Shown one piece after another: positions 11,759-23,700 of a stretch of DNA of 64,000 bases. The notes under the pieces are model-generated. The model worked only from the letters and a program-made list of their open reading frames with translations, was not told the origin of the DNA and did no database searches. The translations under genes were made by a program, and so were the position numbers. The stretch lies in NCBI GenBank assembly GCA_023653785.1, contig JAMKCH010088216.1:165723-229722 (forward strand), in the 5' to 3' direction. How positions within the stretch are numbered: position 1 is the stretch's first letter; each line of letters begins with the position of its first letter. The stretch is from Ophioderma brevispina (Eukaryota > Echinodermata > Ophiuroidea > Amphilepidida > Ophiodermatidae).

Positions 11759-14700
11759 GTAAGTGTCATTTGTTTTTTATAATAATTTGTTTGTTTTTTA
11801 TTTTTTGTAGTAACAGGTAAACGCCAGCTTGGGATGTGGATTTCAAAGAATAATTGGTCAGAAGTATTTAAAGCCGAGGGTACAATTGCTAAGACTGATT
11901 CTTTTTATGAGATTTTGCAAAAGGGCATTGACACATATTTTCCTACCCGTGAGTTGAAAGTTCACATTGCTGATAAACCTTGGATGTCCCCCAAAACTAA
12001 AGAGTTGATCCGCAGAAGGCAAGAAGTCTTTACTCAAAGTCGTCCAGCATTGTGGCGTTTTTATAGAAACAAAGTCAAACGGGCTATCATTGCAGACAAA
12101 AAAGATACTATCATAATGGGTTTCAAAGACTTAAGAAAGCAACCCTGCTAGTTGGGACAGAGAAATTCGTGTCAATGACTACTAAATACATCCCAGTGCT
12201 CAATCAAAGCCGCCTCCGTGTTGATGCAACTAACCCCAATATTGTTTCAGTTGGCAGCGATATTAGCCCTTTAATTGCAAAATTTTACCTGTTTTTCTTC
12301 CAGCTCTGCTGCCGTCCCAACATCATCTCCTTTGAGAAGTTTTACAATAAGCTCTCCAAAATTAATATCACGAAAGCGGGAGGTCCCGATGGTATTTCGG
12401 CTAAAATAATAAGAGATTTCGCTTACTAATCAGTGTACCATTAACAGAAGTTTTAAATACCTCATTCATGAAGGTGGTTGTTCAATTGGCAATGGAAACG
12501 AAGCAATAGTATGCCAGTTCCGAAATCTATCCTCCGATATGGAACCAACTTCGTCCCGTCTCCTTGACCGATCACTTTGCTAAAGTGGCGGAGTCCTTCA
12601 TCATTGTTGGTTCATGGATGACATATAGGGTCAGTATAGTACATCAGTTTGGCAATCGTAAGGGCCGTTCTACAACACACTACCTCGTTAAATTGCTGGC
12701 CACCTCTCATGCATCTGACAAGCCTCTAGTGTTCTAGATGGTTATTACAGATTTCAGTCAAGCATTCGATCGTGTTAGTCATAATGTAGCAATTCCTAAG
12801 TTGGATTGAAATGGGAACTAGATGTTAAATACCACTTGTGTGTTGACTTGTGTTAAATCCCAAGTTGTTGTCTACAATTCCTTCAAACCTTTCTGGAGGA
12901 GTACTCAGCGGAACCTTACAGGTCCGCACTACATCCGTTTGATCAAGTATGATGCTGCTTTAATAACAATCAAAACAAGAGGGCGGTTAAGTATGTGATG
13001 ATTTGACACTTGTTAGAGGAATACCTTTTGTCGGTAATACATCACTATTCAGCAGGGACCTTAATTGGTTTGATAGTTGGGCCATATGAATAAAATGGCA
13101 CATAATCCAAGAAGGCATGTATATGGAATTTCTTTTGTTAAAAATATTTTTATCTCAACCACTTCAGATTACCGAGTGAAAATACAGTCCACGGATATTA
13201 TGAAAATTCTTGAGTTAGTAAAATTTCTAAAGAATCTAAGTGGGATGCTGCCACATTTCAGATATTATTGAAACGTGCTAGTGGTCCTCTGTTATGTAAA
13301 CCACTCTAAGCATTTGGTTGCCACTAGAGGACCTTAAAACTAAATATATGGGTTGATAGCCACTCGTTGAGTTGCCGTTTCTCTGATTGGCATTCGGGCT
13401 GTATGAGCAACAAATGTAGCTCTAGAACGATACAAAAGCGTGCTTGGCCAGATTATGTTGGTAATAAATTTTCATCTTTACAAAGACGCTATTGAACAGT
13501 GCAAGCTCACCAATTTAAGGGAACGCCGTGACAAAATTTGATTTCAATTTATTGACAAACTTTTGACATCTTCGGCCTTCCGTTAATTGGTTACTAAGTG
13601 CAAGAGGGGAAGGCGATTGGTCGGATCATTGCGGCAATTCAGCCATTCTCTCATTCCTAGGACACGTTACTCAAAGTAGTGCGAAAAAAGCCCCCATCCC
13701 ATATTTCGGGTCCAAGTTGGGAATGCAAAGATCTCCAAGCTGGACATGCATTTAAATCCTAGGCTTGAAAGTTGAGGATTTAAGTTTTTTTAAGCAGTTA
13801 GACGTATGTGTGGTTTAGGATAGTATTTATACATGTTTATGTATGTGCGTAGGTATAGGTGTGCGTTAGATGTATGGGTAGTTGGGAGTGAGCTTTGGGT
13901 GGTGATGGTTGTGTGGGGGTGGAGTAGATTTGTGGGTGGTGCTGGGGTTGTTGGATGTAGTATGTGGGTTTTGATAGTGGTGTGCGTGAGTGTGGTTGTG
14001 GGTGGTGTGGGTTTGTGTGTGTGTGTTGGTGTTGGATGTATGTGTGTGTTGTAGGGCTATGTTGCTGGCCTTTAATGTTTTATGGCAGTGTAAATATGTT
14101 GGTTTGATTGTGATTGGCTTCTTTTACACTAGGTTTAATGTATTTCTGCTTTTATATTGTAACATACTGTTTTATGATTGATTATATTGTAAATTGTATT
14201 CAATTCGGCCGTTTGGCCGCGATGTGCAATTGTTAATAAACCTTGAATAATAATAGTTGTTTCACCTCCATCTTCTCTCTTGTTTTTCTTTTGAGCTCAA
14301 AATGTAGAACTCTCGAATAATCGTATTTTAGATTTTAGGAGCCAAGGCAACTTTTTGCTAAAAACCCCTCAAAAATGCAGTTTATAATTTTTTGAATCAA
14401 TGGGCTCAAGCACTCAAATCGTCCGCAAATCTTAACACTTAAGTGCATAAGGGGTGGGGGGGGGTCCATGTGGCCCCTGGATTTCGTTTTTTCTCGCGCC
14501 ATGTTTTAACCCCCAAAATATTTTGCCCAAGATTTTATGTAATTGCCTAAATATCAGTTGCACACAAAGTGGTTTTCAGGGGGGGGGGTCCACTTGCACC
14601 AACGGGTGTGCAGAAGACCGTATGCACTTAAGTGTTAAAAAGCAACACAGCTACAAATTATACATATAAATGAATTCTTTTATTTAAAACAATATTTAGA

Positions 14701-17700
14701 CACAATAAAATGCAAGCTCAAGCAGTCATTTCGAATATACGAGAACACTTCTGAAGTATCTACTTTATTGCTAATTCGGTACATTGACACCGCAGTGACA
14801 AGACGGTCTTTGACACAGACTTGAAAGCACTGTCAGTTGGCATATACCATTGCTGTAAAAAGCAATGTACTTAAGTCAGGTGGGAGGTGGATTTAGGACT
14901 GCAACATCATTGCACCAACTAGCACTAAAGTGGATTTTACGCCACCAGGGACCCATAGGGTGTGATATTATTGCTTTGTTTTATTAATTATCAGTAATTT
15001 TCATCGTCTGTTGGTTGATTTCTGTGGTGAGATAGGAGGTAGCGTATGGTGTTACCTGCAACGAGGCGATTTAGGTATTACACTAGAGGACGAAATTAAC
15101 AAATGGGTCACGGAAAAGTACAAAGAAGATGCCTCAATACAGCTTGCCGTAGATAACATACAAAAATATGTAAGTAACAAGAGTGAATAATATTTAGTGT
15201 GTGAAATAAACAACAACAAGGGGTGCCTTCCAAACTCAACCGTTGGTTGCCTCGCGGTTTGTACCTTGTTAAAGAGACATGAGGAGATTTCCAGGAAGAA
15301 GCGCCCCAATTTTTCTCGAACCCCGGTTTTTTACATATTTGGAATGCTTACCAATGTATTAGATCACACCTGAAGTGAATAAGCCGAATACGCCGTCTTT
15401 ATGTAATAAGATGATGATTTAGTACTTTCTGTCGTGCACGACAGAAAGTCAAAGCATGACGATCTATGGGGAACGATTACGATAGCAGGCAAGTTCAAAA
15501 CAAGGTTTGCGGTTTTGTTTTGCACCTGTTTGTCCACTAACCCTTCGAAACGTTCTCGGTAGGTGGTCTACAACCGATCAAGTGAAATTTGAGAGAAATT
15601 CGTATCCTAAAAAAATCTCCTCCTGTCACTTTAAGGCCATGATATACTTTCAATCGCTGCGAGTGACTGGCGGCGCAGCACCATATTTTGACCCAATATC
15701 AAGTTACGGCGTGCTCACGAGCAGAAATCCTCTCTCTGGCGACTGGAAGTATATCGGCATCACAAATTGAAGAAAATGCTGCTATTGACACTTACCCGAT
15801 TTTAACATAAATCAAATATAACACAAGTGCAGTCTCGTAGAGGCTTGACTCGCGAATAATGGATTATTAGTTAATCTGTATTAAGAAAAAAAGAAAGAAA
15901 AAATAAGGAAAGAAAAACGAACGAACAAACAGACAGACAACCAACCAACCCACCAACTAACCAACCCGCGAAAAAAAAAAAACAAATCAACCAACCACGC
16001 AAAACTAACCAAACAACTAAACAACTAAACCTTACTGCTCGTAGAACAAGGTTTGCTTTTTCGTCGCCTTTCGCTTTATAAGAACTGAGAAATATTCATT
16101 CCCAAATCAAGAGAATGACAAAGTACCCAGTTTATGATGTTTGTATGTGCCATGTGGGAATGGTGCTATGCTAGCGATAGAAACTTTTAATACAGGAAGG
16201 TGAGTAAAGAAGAAACAGAAGTGAAATATGATTCTACAGTACTTCACAAATGTTTCCCTACATCCCTATTTTAATAAGATGTGTTATTTTTATTTTGCAG
16301 TTAAAATGTTGCGGAGCAGATGGTCCACTAGATTATCCCAAATCAGGTCAAAAGGTTCCAGAATCATGTGGTAAAAACTGTACGGTAGCAGTAGGCAAAT
16401 GCACCAAAAAAGAAGCAATAAAAGAAGTTGTAAGTATATATCTCACACATTAGGGAGGTTTAGATGCCATACGCGATGCGTGTACTTGTACGTAAAACGT
16501 GGGATGCCTCTGTTTGATTGATCTATGAAGTACAAGTACATGCCTCGCAAAAGACATCTAAACATCCCTAATGTAACACCATTTTACGTCTAGGTTATAT
16601 AAAACACTAATAAATTCGCTTATACAAAGTAGTCTATGGAAAAAGTGGCAACTTTGAGCATGTTTCTTTCACAGAGAAAATACAACAATATCAAGCAAGC
16701 AACTAAATTCACCAAACTAAAGTTATGAAACACTAAACGGAATGTGCATCATAAAACCCCTAGCAAGATGCTCTATTGTCTGTGTGGCTGTTAGCAGGCA
16801 AATCGATGTGAAATTAGGGAGCCAGGACCACCCCCTTTGCACCCCCAGAACTAAACCAAACCAACTTTTTAACAGTTAAAAGTTGACCCCAAAACACAAT
16901 TAGGATATTCCCAAAAGTAAAAAGTAGCCCCAAGGCAGATATTTACAGACGTACAAGATGGCCGCTAATTGTTTTTCAATAAAACGCATTATAACAAGAC
17001 GTAAAAAGCTTAATTTTCAAGAAGATTCAAGGAGATCAACATTTCAGGTCATATTTAGCATATTAAATCTTTGTTCATTTTCTGGCCTTTTTGTTTACTT
17101 GAAATTGTTGGGCTTTTGAACACATAAGCAATCGTTTAAGAACATAATCAGAGAACATTTTGTTTTTCATATTTTCCCAGAAATTAAGTACCATTGCTTC
17201 CATAGTTCATTTCACGGAGTACACGCATTGCATTAACCAGCGTTGTTAAAAAAAAAAAAAAAAAAAAAACCATATTGTGTTATATTATTGCTTTGTTTTA
17301 TTAATTTATCAGTATTTCATCGTGCTGTTGGTGATATTCTGTGGTGAGATAGGAGGTAGCGTATGGTGTTACCTGCAACGAGGCGATTTAGGTATTACAC
17401 TAGAGGACGAAATTAACAAATGGGTCACGGAAAAGTACAAAGACGATGCCTCAATACAGCTTGCCGTAGATAACATACAAAAATATGTAAGTAACAAGAG
17501 TGAATAATATTTAGTGTGTGAAATAAACACCAACAAGGGGTGCCTTCAAAACTCAACCGTTGGTTGCCTCGCGGTTTGTACCTTGTTAAGGCCATGATAT
17601 ACTTTCAATCGCAGCGAGTGACTGGCGTGCGCAGCACCAGATTTTGACCCAATATCAAGTGATACGCATGCTCACGAGCAGAAATCTCTCTCTGCGACTG

Positions 17701-20700
17701 GAAGTATATCTTGGGCTTTAACATTGCTTAGAACAATAGAAGTTGGTTCCAAACGGAGAGAACTGGCAAGCATCCCCAATGTACTTCACTGTTAAAATGT
17801 TCAGTAAAATAACGTCGTTTTGACTGGCAGCTGGGACTCACAACAATTAAAACGTTTTTTTACAGTTACTTCCCCGTTTCGAGTCCCTTTTTACAGTTAT
17901 TTGTACGTTTCGAGTCCTGGCTAAAAGAACATTTTTAACAGTGTTGTAAGCTATAATACTAAAGTAATTACTATCAAGCCATATCTTTATGGCCTACATA
18001 ATATGCAAGCAGAACATGGTTCATTCTTAAAGTATAATTGCATCTTATAGCATACATCTGGAGCAGAATTTAACACATGAAACCCTTCAAAGCCTCTATC
18101 ATGGCGATTCCAAAAAAATAGGAGAAAAACGTTATTATTTGTTTCTAAAAATGTTATAACAAAGTGAAGAAAATGCTGTTATTGACACTTACCCGATTTT
18201 AACATAAATCAAATATAACACAAGTGCAGTCTCGTAGAGGCTTGACTCGCGAATAATGGATTATTAGTTAATCTGTATTAAGAAAAAAAGAAAGAAAGAA
18301 TAAAGAAAGAAAAACAACGAACAAACAAAGAGACAACCAAGCAAGCCACCAACTAACCAACCAAGCCACCAACTAACCAACCCGTGGAAAAAAAAAACCA
18401 AATCAACCAACCAGGCAAAACTAAACAAACAACCAACCAAACAACTAAACTTCAAGAACCTTTATTGCTCGTAGAACAAGGTTTGCTTTTTCGTCGCCTT
18501 TCGCTTTATAAGAACTGAGAAAGATTCATTCCCGAATCAAGAGAAAGTACCCAGTTTATGATGTTTGTATGTGGGAATGGTGCTATGCTAGCGATAGAAA
18601 CTTCATAAAACAGAATTAGAAAGTATATATGTAGTAACAATCATTTTTTAATACAGGAAGGTGAGTAAAGAAGAAACAGAAGTGAAATATGATTCTACTT
18701 CACAAATGTTTCCCTACATCCCTATTTTAATAAGACGTGTTATTTTTATTTTGCAGTTAAAATGTTGCGGAGCAGATGGTCCACTAGATTATCCCAAATC
18801 AGGTCAAAAGGTTCCAGAATCATGTGGTAAAAACTGTACGGTAGCAGTAGGCAAATGCACCAAAAAAGAAGCAATAAAAGAAGTTGTAAGTATATATCTC
18901 ACACATTAGGGAGGTTTAGATGCCATACGCGATGCGTGTACTTGTACGTAAAACGTGGGATGCCTCTGTTTGATTGATCTATGAAGTACAAGTACATGCC
19001 TCGCAAAAGACATCTAAACATCCCTAATGTAACACCATTTTACGTCTAGGTTATATAAAACACTAATAAATTCGCTTATACAAAGTAGTCTATGGAAAAA
19101 GTGGCAACTTTGAGCATGTTTCTTTCACAGAGAAAATACAACAATATCAAGCAAGCAACTAAATTCACCAAACTAAAGTTATGAAACACTAAACGGAATG
19201 TGCATCATAAAACCCCTAGCAAGATGCTCTATTGTCTGTGTGGCTGTTAGCAGGCAAATCGATGTGAAATTAGGGAGCCAGGACCACCCCCTTTGCACCC
19301 CCAGAACTAAACCAAACCAACTTTTTAACAGTTAAAAGTTGACCCCAAAACACAATTAGGATATTCCCAAAAGTAAAAAGTAGCCCCAAGGCAGATATTT
19401 ACAGACGTACAAGATGGCCGCTAATTGTTTTTCAATAAAACGCATTATAACAAGACGTAAAAAGCTTAATTTTCAAGAAGATTCAAGGAGATCAACATTT
19501 CAGGTCATATTTAGCATATTAAATCTTTGTTCATTTTCTGGCCTTTTTGTTTACTTGAAATTGTTGGGCTTTTGAACACATAAGCAATCGTTTAAGAACA
19601 TAATCAGAGAACATTTTGTTTTTCATATTTTCCCAGAAATTAAGTACCATTGCTTCCATAGTTCATTTCACGGAGTACACGCATTGCATTAACCAGCGTT
19701 GTTATTGTTGGCAAATACAACTATTTATATCATCAATGAAATAATAAGCACTAATGTCACAATAGTGTTCAGCTCTTTTGACGGCAGTACAAGTTGATTT
19801 CAATAGTTATCTGCATCGTTTGATTCTAACCTTTTAAAGGGAATACTCATAAAGTTAAATCACAGATTTTGGTTTTTTATTTCCTTGTTTTTAGGGTTGT
19901 AAGGATAAGCTTACGTCACTTATTACTCAAAATCTGATGGTATTGGCAGGGGTTTCTATAGCAATAGCTTTAGCACAGGTAAGCAATAAACAGTAAAGGT
20001 TAGTTCATACTTCACTCTATCTTCACTCCATCTGCGTTGCAGTGAGTTGCGTCGATCTCTTCCCAAAATACTGCAATTCGTTTCAACTAGATTTGCAGTG
20101 TTGTGCGTTGAGCTGAGACAGGAAGGGATAGTCGGCAATGTGATCCACAGAGCGAGGTATGAACGGACCTTAATGTTTAGTTCGTAAGAAAAAAAAACGC
20201 GTTTTGCAGAGATTCTTGACTGTTCTTCTTATGGTACCCTCAAAACACTTTTAAATGTTCTTGAGCTGTTGTGTAGAACTTCGTTGGTTCTTAAAACGCG
20301 CTTGGGAATCTTTGTAACCATTCTGGTCCTTCAAATAACCTTCAATGGTTCCAACTGAAGGACCGTTTTTAACCTTCATTTCTTAAGGTCCATTCATACT
20401 CAGGCTACTGCATCTGCGTTGCGGTAAATTCGATTACCTTTAAGGTCTGTTCATACCTCGCTGCACCGTGCATTGCGTATCAATCATTTCAATCATTCAC
20501 TTTCTGCCACCGACTCCAATCAACTCATTGCAAATCTAGTTAAAATGAATTTAACTTTATTACGGTATTGCGATGCAGTATTTTGGGAAGAGGCTACAAT
20601 TCGGCCAACGCAACTTACCGCAGCGCAGATGCAGTAAAGTATGAACAAACCTTTGAGGTCCGTTCATATCGCGCTGCGTTGCGGATATATCAATCACTTT

Positions 20701-23700
20701 CTGCTGCAACGCAACGCAAATTTTAAGAAAAATGAATTTAACTTTATTACGGTACCGCGACGCATTATTTTGGGTAGGACATGTAGCGACCACTGCACTT
20801 CAGTACTACAATAAAATTAATTTTAACTGGGTTTTGCGATGGGTTGCAATGAGCTGCAGCAGAAAGAGATCAAGTCATCAACAACGCAAATCAGAGTAAT
20901 GCAGTGAGATACAGTGTAAGTGTGGACGGACCTTAACAATGGCGCTGCATAAAAATCATTCGACACTAATGAAAGTTAATGTTATCTGAATGATGCATTA
21001 CATATTTATGTTATACCTTAAAATACTTTAAAGAGTACCAGTGCTCCCCTGGAATAAGAGTAATTAATTTTGCGCAATAAAACGATGTATACTAAGGGCG
21101 CGGTTTTAACGGATTTCACTCAAAGCCTACATCAAAATTGCAGGATTGTTTACAATAATATGTATGGCACGTAATATTCCAATCAACCGCTGACAATTTT
21201 ACAATAATACGAAAAAAGACAAATCTCTAAAAATGTACAATTAACCCGGGAATTAACCGTATACGTGGTTTCTTTTACCAAAAGAATACAGAATGTACAC
21301 ACATAATACTTTACACTTTAACAAATCTTTTCAGCATTCAATATTTCAGTATACTGAAAACTTTGCAATGCTTGTTGTATAACAGATTAGTTGCCATAAT
21401 TTATAGTGTACTATTAAATTTAAAGGTCCATGGCCTCGTCCCCAGAACCCCAGATATTACTGGAAGTCGTCTATATTAGTGGCTGCAGAAAGCTACTCGC
21501 ATACTTTTCTCATTGTACCCCTGGTGAAATCATAGGGCTAAATGATGTGTGGTTTTGGATGTTATGAGCGAAAATGTGTCTCATTTGGTCGTGGTCGACC
21601 AATAATAATTTTACACACTACTCTATGGGGCTTACAAAATCACGTCTTTAGCTCTTTACAGATTGGGTTTTGGCCCAGGGTCATTCTATAAAGATAGAAT
21701 TGACAGGTCTGCGGTGTTTAAGGAAACAGAATTACTTATTGATCTTTACACGCATGTGTTGTGTCTATCACAATAATTATCAAATTGACAAAATATATAA
21801 CACAAAATTGGGGTAAAATCAGAGTCTGGCTTTCAATAGGTGGATTAGGATTATACATTTGAAGCAATTGCGTTTTCACCACTCAGAGGATAATGTAGTA
21901 TATTTGATGTGCTCAAATCCTATAGGATGACAGCTATCATCTATCATTTTCTATTAAATTGTCTGCAGAGAGTGAATCCAAACAAACTTCTCATTATACG
22001 GTAGGACAAAGTATTAAAAGTGCTGATCAGCATTTTCAACAGGACTTCACCAGGAATCAGTTGCCCTACTACATATCTGGATCAAAGACCTCCTAAATTG
22101 GCCAACATCAATGGCGGCAAGTTCAATATTCTATGATTTAAAGACAATATGCTAGTTCTAGCAGAAAGACAAGGCAAAATTAAGAAACTCAAAATGGGAA
22201 CTCAGATGCCACAATGAAGTACGGTCTTAAGATGAACAGACGAAATAAAATGGTAGCGGCCACAGAAATGAAGGCTGTAATTATGTCAAAAAAATAAAAG
22301 GAAATGTCAAAACAGTAATGCACTCTAAAAAAAGGAATGCTTTAATATTAATATGTTGAATACAATCGCAGTCAAAAGCTAGGTTTCTTGATTAAAGGCT
22401 GACTTAGACATTTTGAAATATAATTTTTGTCAAATGATAGTCACCTAAAATTCCAATGTCTGAGATGAAACGGATTACTCGTTTTGATCTAGTACACATT
22501 TATGTGTATAGTATAACGGCATGAGAGCGAGGTGGCCGAGCGGTCTAAGGCGCTGAACCGTCGGCAGAGTATAAGATCGATCGAGCGGCCCGGGTTCGAG
22601 CCCCGCAAGAGTCGGGTTTTTTGGTCATACTCAAATAGTTCCTGTAAGGTCGGAAATTGCATAATTGCACAGCAGTGTGATTATGGAATTTCTCCTCGCT
22701 CCCACCCATTGCGTAAAATGTGCAGGTGTATGCAATGGTTGCCCGGCGCCTCATGGTTCGGAGAGTCATGTAAAGCTGTTGGTCCCGTGTGTCAGGGGAG
22801 TCATTCCTGAACACGTAAAAAGTTGCAGACCTTATCGAAAAGAGTAGGGGACCATCCCGGGTCTGTTACCTGCACTCATCACTCTATAGTACCAGGGTCC
22901 CTTCCAACCCGCACTAGGCCAGCGTGGAAGGGTAGGCCGAAATCCAGCATGGAAACATGTTGAGGCCTTAGTCCAGCAGTGGACTGACAAAAAGGCTGAT
23001 GATGATGATAACGGCACCATAGGATAAGGATACTGTGTATACACAATTTCAGGATCCGGAATTTTATTACAAAGTTTTGATTTTCCATTGTGCTTGGAGA
23101 ATGTGTATTGTCTAAAGACAACTAAAATAATAACAATCCGTGGATAAAATGAAATAGTGGAAAAAAAAAAAAAAAAAAAAGTGCTCAAATCCTATAGGAT
23201 GACAGCTATCATCTATCATTTTCTATTAAATTGTCTGCAGAGAGTGAATCCAAACAAACTTCTCATTATACGGTAGGACAAAGTATTAAAAGTGCTGATC
23301 AGCATTTTCAACAGGACTTCACCAGGAATCAGTTGCCCTACTACATATCTGGATCAAAGACCTCCTAAATTGGCCAACATCAATGGCGGCAAGTTCAATA
23401 TTCTATGATTTACAGACAATATGCTAGTTCTAGCAGAAAGACAAGGCAAAATTAAGAAACTCAAAATGGGAACTCAGATGCCACAATGAAGTACGGTCTT
23501 AAGATGAACAGACGAAATAAAATGGTAGCGGCCACAGAAATGAAGGCTGTAATTATGTCAAAAAAATAAAAGCAAATGTCAAAACAGTAATGCACTCTAA
23601 AAAAAGGAATGCTTTAATATTAATATGTTGAATACAATCGCAGTCAAAAGCTAGGTTTCTTGATTAAAGGCTGACTTAGACATTTTAAAATATAATTTTT

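Noticed and set aside
13833..14054. Open frame rich in V, W, G and C as a gene
   Set aside because: Produced by GT-rich low-complexity DNA in the LINE 3' region.
17248..17269. Poly-A tail of a retrocopy or LINE
   Set aside because: There is no processed transcript or element upstream, and the same 20-A length recurs at three other duplication joins.
22522..22615. Functional tRNA-Leu gene
   Set aside because: A and B boxes are good, but the acceptor arm does not pair cleanly, and the sequence continues into a SINE body with a target duplication.
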